Assembly: GCA_902984215.1 (NCBI GenBank)
Contig: CADWAF010004099.1
Coordinates: 1 to 21,894 of the forward strand
Reading direction: 5' to 3'
Length of the DNA stretch: 21,894 bases
DNA from: Willaertia magna
Lineage: Eukaryota; Heterolobosea; Eutetramitea; Acrasida; Naegleriidae
Translations under genes and position numbers: made by a program
Shown: positions 1 to 8,534 of the stretch, piece after piece
Layout of the letters: each line of letters opens with the position of its first letter
Numbering within the stretch: position 1 is the stretch's first letter
Notes under the pieces: generated by a model
Seen by the model: the letters and a program-made list of their open reading frames with translations, nothing else
The model's database searches: none
What the model was told of the DNA's origin: nothing

Positions 1-1615
1 ATAAACTTTCATTTTGTAAAATTGTCAATAAATATTTAAAATGTAAATCTACTATTAATATTGCTAAATCTAATGTAACACGAAATAGAGATGAACACTT
101 TTCTTTAGAAGTAATATATCCTCCATAAAAATATAAACATCTACTCTTCTCATCAAATGCCATAGAACTACAATTTAAAGGTGGTAATTCAGAAATATAT
201 TTTAAACTCCAAGCATTAATATTTTCGTTTGATTCTAGTGCATGCTTAGCAGAATGATTACTAAACTTAAAATCATTAACCCTCAAGTCAACCCTAATCC
301 ATTTCCTTTCAAATAAGTCAAATATTATACATTGTGATTTAGGATTATAATGTCTATCACAACCACCATATGTTAAAATAAATCTATCATGTAAAATAGT
401 TGTAGAATGTCCAAATGTACTTATTGGTCTATCATTAATATCACCATCATTAATCTTAATAGTAAACCATGCTCTATCATTAAAATCAAAAATACATAAA
501 TCATTGATAATTTCTAGTTTAGATATTTTTGTGTCATATTCTTCACCACCAAATACAATTAACCAATCTCTTTGTTTACAATAAACACCATTATGATACG
601 CTCTAGCAGGTACTTTTACTTTTTGAGGAATAATATACCATTGTTCACTTTCACAATCAAATTCATACATATTATCCGTTAATTTACTTGAACCCATATT
701 CCCTCCATAAACAACTAAAGAATTAGTTCTAGATCTATAAATACAAGAATGTCCCCTAACACTATCTAAACTAGTTGGAATATTATTATTTAATTCATTA
801 TTGTATTTATAGTAATAATGATAATCTTCTTCATGAATTAATAATTTATTTTTAGCTTCAATTTTTCTCCATTTCCATTGATCTACTTGTAATAAATATA
901 AATTATTTGAAGTTTGAAAATTTAATTTTCCAGAATCACTTGAACTTCCCGCGTAAATATAAATAGTACTATTTTTAGGATTATAATTAAATGAATGATA
1001 AAATAAAGCTGGATCAGGTCTTTCTAATTGTTTTTCAAAAAAATTCTCACCATATAACCATAAATTAGAAGTAAAACAATAATATGTTATTAAACTCTCT
1101 TCTGAAATCTTTAATTCTTTCGCTAAATTAGAGTTAAAATTACATTTTTTTTTCCCGCCCCAAATGATTAATTTTTTTGTCGTAAATTCGTTATTTGTTC
1201 TAAAAGATGGGATTAATAGACAAGTGTGAGAGGAACAAATAATTGGAGCGTATTGTACGATAGAATCGGAAGAAAGTAAAAGGTTATTTGTTTCATCATC
1301 AGTTGATCCTTCAATGAATTTATCTTCTTCTGTATATTTATCTTGTTGGATTACAGTTTTTACAATTTGATTTTTGTAATATTTTACATTTTTATTTACT
1401 TGTTGAAAATTTAATTGATATAAAATTTCTGTTGGTAATATTTTGTTATCGTTATCAGTATTATTTATTAAGTGATTCGTATTGTTAGAATTATTTACAG
1501 ATAATGTGTTAGAATTATTTACAGATAATGATGTGTTGGAAGATGTAGTACTGTTGTTATTATTATTCGAATTATTATTATCTTTCGAAAACCAAGAAGA
1601 AAACCACCTCTTCAT
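1..1615 (-). CDS. Kelch-repeat beta-propeller protein (3' end beyond window)
   Basis: An open frame of 538 codons reads leftward from ATG at 1615 to the window edge with no stop. TAG lies two codons upstream of that ATG (TAG AAA ATG), which fixes the start. The first ~75 residues are Ser/Asn-rich and low-complexity. After that, kelch-type strand motifs (hydrophobic run then GG or AG) recur near residues 152 (IIWGG), 220 (IYAG), 302 (VVYGG), 351 (IVFGG), 416 (LTYGG) and 495 (YFYGG). The spacing is 50-75 residues, as expected for about six propeller blades. Such propellers are protein-interaction platforms, often ubiquitin-ligase adaptors or actin-associated, but no BTB or F-box is visible here, so the specific role is unknown. 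No intron is needed. The domain call is firm; the function is not assigned. Confidence 0.9.
   Translation of the reverse strand, partial: MKRWFSSWFSKDNNNSNNNNNSTTSSNTSLSVNNSNTLSVNNSNNTNHLINNTDNDNKILPTEILYQLNFQQVNKNVKYYKNQIVKTVIQQDKYTEEDKFIEGSTDDETNNLLLSSDSIVQYAPIICSSHTCLLIPSFRTNNEFTTKKLIIWGGKKKCNFNSNLAKELKISEESLITYYCFTSNLWLYGENFFEKQLERPDPALFYHSFNYNPKNSTIYIYAGSSSDSGKLNFQTSNNLYLLQVDQWKWRKIEAKNKLLIHEEDYHYYYKYNNELNNNIPTSLDSVRGHSCIYRSRTNSLVVYGGNMGSSKLTDNMYEFDCESEQWYIIPQKVKVPARAYHNGVYCKQRDWLIVFGGEEYDTKISKLEIINDLCIFDFNDRAWFTIKINDGDINDRPISTFGHSTTILHDRFILTYGGCDRHYNPKSQCIIFDLFERKWIRVDLRVNDFKFSNHSAKHALESNENINAWSLKYISELPPLNCSSMAFDEKSRCLYFYGGYITSKEKCSSLFRVTLDLAILIVDLHFKYLLTILQNESL
1483..1530 (-). repeat. 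Perfect 24-bp tandem duplication in the kelch gene
   Basis: Two adjacent identical 24-nt units (1483-1506 and 1507-1530) sit in frame in the Asn/Ser-rich N-terminus and duplicate the eight residues LSVNNSNT. A partial third unit follows. This looks like recent slippage in a disordered region. Confidence 0.85.
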
Positions 1616-2396
1616 TTTCTATTTATTCCGAAGATAGATGGTAAAGTGATCGTTTTTATTATTAAACTAACCTCGAAGGCAAGTACTTTTCTTAACTCTT
1701 TAGATATTTTTTTTTAAAAATAAAATTTTAATTGGAAAGAGAATGGAAAAGGACTTTGTAAACGTGTTTTGAATTTTTGGAAATTAAATAAAAAATCAAA
1801 AATAAATTGGACAAAAAAAATCAAAGTGATTTTTAAAATAAATTGTTTATCTTTTTTTTTGTTACAAACTTTGAAAATTTTTTACTATTAAATTATGCTT
1901 ACTTTTATTTATCTTCCAATTTCAAAAATCCAAATTAAAAAAAATAGTTCCATAAGAAATGGCTATTTTGTTTGAATAATTTTAATAAAAATTTTATTGA
2001 ATTACTATTATTAATAAAAATTTAATTTATTTATTATATCAATATTTAACAATTTATTATAATCTACTTCTTTTGCATTAAGGAAAATTGAGTTAAATAA
2101 AAAAATAATATATTCTTAAACTTGAATTAATATTTTTAACTAATTTGAAAACAGAACAATTAATAAAATTATAATTTATTTTCATTACATAATTGATCTT
2201 ATTATTAATTATTTGGTTTTGCAAATGAAAGAAAATTATATTAGTTTTTTTATTATTTATTTTTTGTTAACTTTTTAAATAAAACTTTTAAACTCTTTCA
2301 TTTTTATTAAGAAATATTATTTTTCATATATTTACTTTCCTAATTTTTACATATATTTACAACTACAATATTTTATATTTAATTTTTTATTTATTT

Positions 2397-2505
2397 CTTC
2401 TTTGTTATTTGCTTTTATATTATTTTTTTTTAAATTTCTTAATTTCTCTTTATTATTTGCTTTTATATTATTTTTCTTCTTTGTTATTTGCTTTTATATT
2501 ATTTT
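2397..2505. repeat. Three copies of a ~30-bp T-rich unit
   Basis: Three near-identical units at 2397-2426, 2446-2475 and 2476-2505 share the core ATTTGCTTTTATATTATTTT. The first and third match over the full 30 nt. The second differs just upstream of the core. The cluster ends six bases before the left ~300-bp direct repeat. Confidence 0.8.
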
Positions 2506-2510
2506 AATAC

Positions 2511-2810
2511 AAATAAAAAAAACCTTATAGATTTTAAAATTTTAATTTTTTTAAAAATACAATTTTGACAAATTATAAATTTAAAATTTTTTAAAATTTT
2601 AAAAACACAGTAAAATCTCAAAAAACAAAATTCATTTAATATTAATATTAAATCAAAATTTAATATTAATATCAAAATTTTTCATTTTTTCTACAAAATC
2701 GCGCCTTTTTTTTACTGTAAATAAAAAAATAAAAAATTGTAAAAAAATAGATTTTTTTTATTTTATTAATTAATATTATTTTTTTTTATATTAAATCTTG
2801 GAATCCTAAG
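2511..2810. repeat. Left copy of ~300-bp dispersed direct repeat
   Basis: This segment aligns along its length with 6078-6364 in the same orientation. Shared landmarks in order are an A-run followed by CTTATA, a TTTTAAAATTTTAA block, ATCGCGCC followed by a T-run (2698-2705), GTAAATAAAAAAATAAAAAA, a long T-run, and the terminal GGAATCCTAAG (to 2810). The copies differ by substitutions and small indels, so the duplication is not recent. No terminal TG/CA, primer-binding site or target-site duplication was found. Confidence 0.85.
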
Positions 2811-5800
2811 TTTTTTTAATGTTTAATATTTTTTTTGTTTTGAAAAAAATTAAAATAGAATTTACTTAAAAATTATATTTATAACTATTAGCAAATAGTT
2901 TTAAAAAATTAAAGTTTAATGTTTTAGAATGATTTTATTATTTAATTTTAAATTATTAAGCTATAACATGTTTTTTAAAATTAATTTAATAACAAAAAAG
3001 CCATAATTTTAAATATATTAACTTAAAACTTTGATTTTAAAAATATTTCTAATAAAAAATTGTTAAAATAAAAATTTAATTAATATTTTGTTCATGTATA
3101 TTGTTGTAATTTTGTAAATTTTTTGTAATTATAAATTTATTTTTTAAAATTTTTTAATGAAACTAAATTTTAGAAATTATTTTTAGAAATAATAAATATA
3201 ATTTAAATAAATTAAAATCTTAAAATTTTATTTATATAAAATTTGAGTAAACAATAAAAAAAATTTATAAATTTCAAAATACTGTTTTATATAGAATTAG
3301 ATATTTTAAAAGGTAAAATAATATTAATATAAATTTTAAAATAAAGAATTTTATTAAATTATAATTATTTTATCTTTAATTTATTGACTTTATTTATTAG
3401 AATTATTTTATTTTTATTAAAAAAAGTCTTTTTATATCTTTTATTGACATTTTTTTCATTTTTATTTTATTTATCGTTTCAATTATTAATTATTTAAATT
3501 ATTTTTTAATATATTTCTTTTTTTAACTTTTTCTTTCTAAATTTATTACTATTAATGTAGTGCATGTTGTAATATTATAAATAAAAATATTTAATTTTTA
3601 AATCTTTAAAAGAAATTATTTTTATATATATATATATTATTTATATTATAAAAATATAAATATTATTTAAAATTTATTTTAAAACTAATATAAGTTTTGT
3701 CAATTAATAAAGTTATAATTATTATTATATTTATAAAAACAATTATTTTAATCAAATAATTTATTTAAAAACCAATCTTTATAACCTAATTTATCTTTTA
3801 AATTAAAAATAATAATACTAACACAATATTAACAATAAAAAATGTTATTTATTAAAAGATTTAAAATTATTTATTAATTTAATTATTATTTAACTTAATT
3901 TTTTAAATTTTTCTTTTTAATTACTAAGATATACATTAAATTTTTTTATTATAAATAATAAAAAAAGATTTATAAGTATTATTTTTATAATAAATTTTAT
4001 TTTTTTAATAATTTTTAATAAATAAAAATTTATAATAAATATTATTTACATTTTTATTTTTATTTTTTAATTTTATTTTAGATCTCAAAGAGATAAAATT
4101 ATTAAAATTATTATTATTATTTACAAAACTTTAAAGTAATAATTATAAATAATAAATATAATTGAGGCTGTAATAAATAAATTAAAATATTTAAATAGTC
4201 ATTTTTTATTTCAAATATATAAAAATAAAAGATAAAATAAAAAAAAATTAAAATTACTACTATTAAATATTAAAATTTAAAAACTATTTTAAATATTACT
4301 TTATTAACTAATTTACAACATATTAATCTATTAACTTTTATATAATTATATAAATTTAAAGTAATAAAATTAAAAATTAAAGTAAAACTTTATTAAAAAT
4401 AAGACTACAAAATAAGATTTATTTTTTATTAAGATTTTTAATATAAAATTTTATAAATTTATATATTACATACTTATTTTTTATCAAAAACTTTTTTTTG
4501 TTTTTTAAAATTTTAAAAAAAAAATTTTTATATTTTTTATTTTTATTTTGTCATAAAATTAAACTTTATTAATATTTTATAATTTAAATAAATTAAAATT
4601 TAAAAATTAATAATTTATAGAGTTTTTAAAAAATTTAATTTAAATTTTTCAAAAAATAGATTCTAAATAAATATTTTAAAGTCACTTCTTTTTTAAATTA
4701 ATATTAAAACCAATTTTTACAAGCAAAAATGTTAATAATTAATAAAATATAAAAATTTTTGAGTTTATTTTAAATTTATATTTTAAAAGACTTTAAAAAA
4801 TAATAATATCTTAAATTTATTAAATTTTTCAGTTTTTTATAATAAAAATATTAGGTTTTTAAATTAATAATTTATATTTTTACTTTATAAAAATAATATA
4901 AAATAATAATTATACATAAAAATAAATTTTTAATACTAATTAAAAATATAAATAAACATAATAATAAATATATATTAGTAAAATTATTTAAAATAATTTT
5001 TAATTTAAAAAAAAATTATACATATAAAAAAAATTTAAAAAAATTTAAAAAATTACTTCAAAAAAAATAATTAAAAAATTCTAAAAAACAAATCTTCAAA
5101 AAATATAAAAAAAATCTATATAACTAACTCTTAAAATCAAAAATCAAAAACAGCTCAAAAAATAAATTTTATAGATAAAAAGATAAAAAAATATGAAAAA
5201 TTTTATAAATAGTTAAACAAAAAAATAAAAAAGATAAAAAGTATATTGAGAGATTAAATAATAAATAAATTATTATATATTTAAATAAAATATTAAATTT
5301 TAAAAAAAATTATTTTATTTAAAAAACTATATAAATTTATACGGTTTTTTAAATAAAAATACTGAATTTTAATAATTTTTAAAATAAACATGCTTTTAAA
5401 TTAGTTTTATGAAAAAAAATTTTTAAAATAAAAAAATTAGTTTAAAATTTATTTAAATGTTTTATTTTAATAATATTTTTTTATTTTTTATTTTTTTATA
5501 CAAAAAAAATAAAAATATTAAATTAAAGTTAATTAAAAAACTTTTTATAAAAAATTTTTTTATATTATTTTTGTATAAAAAAGAGAAAGTTATATATAAA
5601 GTTATTATAGAATTATTAAGATTAATTATAATTTATATTTTAATTATATTTAAAAAACTATGTTTATAAAATAAATAATATTTTATATTTTTTCTTATTT
5701 TTTATTATAATTTTATTTTATTTTTAATTTTTTTTTAATAAATTTAATATTATTTCTATGATATTTATTAATTTTAATAGTTAAATAATAATTATTTATT

Positions 5801-6077
5801 TATTTTCAATCTTCATTAAAAGTTAAATTTATTTTTTAATTATATATAATTTATTTTTTATTTTATTAGAATAAAAAATATATATTAATTATTTTTTCTA
5901 CAATTTTATATATATAAAAACATTTTATTTTTTTTATATTTGTAATTAAATATAATATTTGTATTTAATTATAATATTTATGTTTAGTTATAATATTAGT
6001 AAAAATTAAATATAATATTTTAAAAAATTATAAAAGTTTATAAAGTTTTTAGGATTTTAAAATTGTAAAAATTTATT

Positions 6078-6364
6078 AAAATAAAAAAAATCTTATACAT
6101 TTTAAAATTTTAATTTTTTTAAAAAACGAATTTTGGTAAATTGTAAATTTTAAATTTTTAAATTTTAAAAACATGGTAAAAATTTTAAAAATGAGATTAT
6201 TTAATATTAATAATTTCATATAAATATTAAAATTTTCATTTTTTCTTTTAAAAATCGCGCCTTTTTTACAGTAAATAAAAAAATAAAAAATTGTAAAAAA
6301 AATAGACTTTTTTTTATTTTATGAATTAATATTTATTTTTTTTTTAACAATTTGGAATCCTAAG
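6078..6364. repeat. Right copy of ~300-bp dispersed direct repeat
   Basis: This is the partner of 2511-2810 in direct orientation, with the same landmarks: ATCGCGCC at 6254-6261 and GGAATCCTAAG ending at 6364. The two copies enclose 3,267 bp of near-pure A+T. This copy ends 188 bp before the first F-box gene, so part of it could also act as that gene's upstream region. Confidence 0.85.
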
Positions 6365-6552
6365 ATATTTAATAATTATTATAAAAAATCTTTTCAATTT
6401 TTTTAATACTTTTTTAATAAGAATAAAAGATAATAAATTAAAAATTTAATTATTCAGTTTTAACTGAAATTAATTAACTTTGTAAATAACAGCAGTAATT
6501 TTTTATAAAAAAAAATTATTTTTATTATCTGACAGGAGAAGTTATAAAAAAA

Positions 6553-7368
6553 ATGTCGGTACTGATTTCGGGTTTGCCGCTAGAAATACTTATCGAAATT
6601 TTTAAATTCTCTTTAAATCATTTAATTCTTTTGAATGATTTAAGTTTGGTTTGCAAAGAATGGAACAGTATAATAAATAGTGAATCATTTAATAAATTTT
6701 TATATATTTCTTATTTTAACTGGAGGAATAATGTCAGTAACAACAATCATATAAATTACCAATCTTTATTGAAAACAGAACTAAAATTTTGGAACAAGTG
6801 GAAATTTCATTCCATGCCAGAAGAATTTGAGACTTCAATTAATATTAATCACAAAAATCAACGTTTATTACAAACTAAAAGAATAGGATTGGAAGACAAA
6901 ATAAACATAATTACTGAGCCAATATTTTACAATACTGGTTCGTACTATTTTGAGGCTAAATGTTTGAGTAATAATCTAGATATTGCTTATGTATTCATTG
7001 GATTTATTTGTCCATTTTCACGTGATATAAGTACTATTGGCTTTTATAAACATTTAGGTAATAGTTCTAACTCATTTGGATTGTATTTTCCAGATGGGCG
7101 TATTTTAGCTCCTCAATTAATGAGTGAAGTTGAAACTGAAATTATTGATTACACAAATCAAGAAATTAGTGATCACACTAAGGTTGGAATTTATTTGGAC
7201 ACAAAGAATTTATTAGTTAGATTTGTTTTAGTTAAAGATAAAGAGATATTTGAAATGCTTTCTTTAAAATTATTTATGCAAGAAGAAGAATTACAAAGTT
7301 TTATGAAGGAAAAGTGGTTTTATATCCTGCAATTAGTATTTTATATGAAAAGGGAATTATGGAAATAA
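6553..7368 (+). CDS. F-box/SPRY-like protein, copy 1 (frameshifted C-terminus)
   Basis: The N-terminal F-box (residues ~5-50: LPLEILIEIF, then LSLVCKEWNSIINS) would bind Skp1 in an SCF ubiquitin ligase. The C-terminal half resembles a SPRY/B30.2 fold (EPIFYNTGSYYFEAK, FGLYFPDG, TKVGIYLD), which would bind the substrate. The ATG at 6553 matches the paralogue start at 7580. The ORF encodes 271 residues against 296 in the paralogue. After residue ~250 the frame is lost because one T is missing near 7304 relative to the paralogue, leaving about 21 unrelated residues. The original 3' coding sequence continues out of frame to TAG at 7432-7434. This is either a recent pseudogene, a truncated allele or an assembly error in a T-run. 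Confidence 0.8.
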   Translation: MSVLISGLPLEILIEIFKFSLNHLILLNDLSLVCKEWNSIINSESFNKFLYISYFNWRNNVSNNNHINYQSLLKTELKFWNKWKFHSMPEEFETSININHKNQRLLQTKRIGLEDKINIITEPIFYNTGSYYFEAKCLSNNLDIAYVFIGFICPFSRDISTIGFYKHLGNSSNSFGLYFPDGRILAPQLMSEVETEIIDYTNQEISDHTKVGIYLDTKNLLVRFVLVKDKEIFEMLSLKLFMQEEELQSFMKEKWFYILQLVFYMKRELWK

Positions 7369-7434
7369 ATTCAACAGCAGGTTTTAGGTCAATTAAGAAA
7401 GCAAAATGGATTAAAGAGTTTGTGGCAGAAAAAT
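7369..7434 (+). pseudogene. Out-of-frame remnant of the copy 1 C-terminus
   Basis: This stretch is nearly identical to the end of the downstream paralogue (8404-8469). It encodes the same STAGFRSIKKA..WIKEFVAEK tail, but in a frame no longer joined to the upstream ORF. It ends with TAG where the paralogue has TAA. Confidence 0.75.
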
Positions 7435-7579
7435 AGATTGTAATTGTAAAAAACGTATTCGCTATGAAAAGAACAAGTAAACTGCAATTCTTTTTAGTGA
7501 TATTGTAAGCTCATTCCATTGTAAATTTGAAAAAGATTTTAAAAAAAGGAACAACATTTAATTTTAATAAATTAAAAAA

Positions 7580-8470
7580 ATGTCTATTTCAGAAGTGCCT
7601 CCCGAAGTGCTTATTGAAATTTTTAAATTCTCTTCCTGTTCTTTGATTCTTTCTACTGATTTAAGTTTAGTATGCAAAGAATGGAATAATGCAATAAATA
7701 GTGAATCTTTTTACGAATTTTTATACTCTTCTTATTTTGGTTGGAGAAATAATGTCAGTAACAACAACCATATAAATTACCAATCTTTATTGAAAACAGA
7801 ACTAAAATTTTGGAACAGCTGGAAATTTCATTCCATGCCAGAAGAATTTGAGACTTCAATTAATGTTAATCACAAAAATCAACGTTTATTGCAAACTGAA
7901 AGATTGAAAACTGTAGATAAAAGAAATATAATTACTGAACCAATTTTTTACAATACTGGTTCGTACTATTTTGAAGCAAAATGTTTACAAAGGAACAAAA
8001 ATCTTGATAATATTTTTGTAGGATTTATTCGTCACCCATTATCTGATGATTTAAATACTATTAACTTTGATAGATATTTAGGTACTAGTTCTAATCCTGG
8101 ATCATTTGGATTATATTTTCCAGATGGAGATGTTTATGGTTTAAAAAAAGTTGACGAAGATATGGATTCAGATAATATGAGATATGCAAAGCAAGAAATT
8201 AGTGATCACACTAAGGTTGGAATTTATTTGGACACAAAGAATTTATTAGTTAGATTTGTTTTAGTTAAAGATAAAGAGATATTTGAAATGCTTTCTTTAA
8301 AATTATTTATGCACGAAGAAGAATTACAAAGTTTTATTGAAGGAAAAGTGGTTTTATATCCTGCAATTAGTATTTTATATGAAAAGGGAATTATGGAAAT
8401 AAATTCAACAGCAGGTTTTAGGTCAATTAAGAAAGCAAGGTGGATTAAAGAGTTTGTGGCAGAAAAATAA
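7580..8470 (+). CDS. F-box/SPRY-like protein, copy 2 (intact)
   Basis: This is a 296-residue tandem paralogue of the gene at 6553. The F-box spans residues ~5-50 (VPPEVLIEIF, LSLVCKEWN). A short Trp-containing linker follows, then a SPRY-like region from ~115 (EPIFYNTGSYYFEAK, SFGLYFPDG, TKVGIYLDTKNLLVRF). Known F-box proteins pair the F-box with a substrate-binding domain, so a role as an SCF ubiquitin-ligase receptor is expected; the substrate is unknown. The two copies are almost identical over residues ~54-105 and from ~210 to the end, but strongly different at residues ~137-210 and across the F-box. The gene lies 145 bp after copy 1 and converges with the seven-transmembrane gene, leaving 64 bp between the stop codons. 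Confidence 0.9.
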   Translation: MSISEVPPEVLIEIFKFSSCSLILSTDLSLVCKEWNNAINSESFYEFLYSSYFGWRNNVSNNNHINYQSLLKTELKFWNSWKFHSMPEEFETSINVNHKNQRLLQTERLKTVDKRNIITEPIFYNTGSYYFEAKCLQRNKNLDNIFVGFIRHPLSDDLNTINFDRYLGTSSNPGSFGLYFPDGDVYGLKKVDEDMDSDNMRYAKQEISDHTKVGIYLDTKNLLVRFVLVKDKEIFEMLSLKLFMHEEELQSFIEGKVVLYPAISILYEKGIMEINSTAGFRSIKKARWIKEFVAEK

Positions 8471-8534
8471 TTTATAACATTATTTTACAATGTTTTTTAA
8501 AGTTTTGTTACATTTGGAGTATAAAAGCTTGAAA

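Larger units (their letters stand above)
1616..6552. other. 4.9-kb extremely AT-rich gene-free region
   Basis: No credible coding region is present on either strand. By eye, many 60-bp lines between about 2800 and 6000 carry only one to six G or C bases, so A+T is roughly 90-97%, against about 70% in the flanking genes. Base use is strand-asymmetric in blocks: T-rich on the + strand around 3340-3560 and 5680-5900, A-rich around 4960-5280. The left ~300 bp next to the kelch start is less extreme and probably holds its promoter. The region contains a pair of ~300-bp direct repeats and a small triplicated repeat, listed separately. The function is not visible. An AT-rich centromere, a replication origin or simple neutral accumulation are all possible. 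Confidence 0.8.

Noticed and set aside
3621..3640. (TA)n microsatellite
   Set aside because: It is a short TA run in A+T-only DNA and carries no information beyond the local composition.
5457..5669. 70-codon ORF in the A+T desert
   Set aside because: It is almost entirely Phe, Leu, Ile, Lys, Asn and Tyr, as translated random A+T would be, with no domain or supporting context.
2511..6364. LTR retrotransposon
   Set aside because: The flanking repeats lack TG...CA ends, target duplications and a primer-binding site, and the interior has no gag or reverse-transcriptase sequence.
1616..6552. Mitochondrial DNA insertion
   Set aside because: No mitochondrial protein, rRNA or tRNA could be recognised. 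High A+T alone is not evidence.
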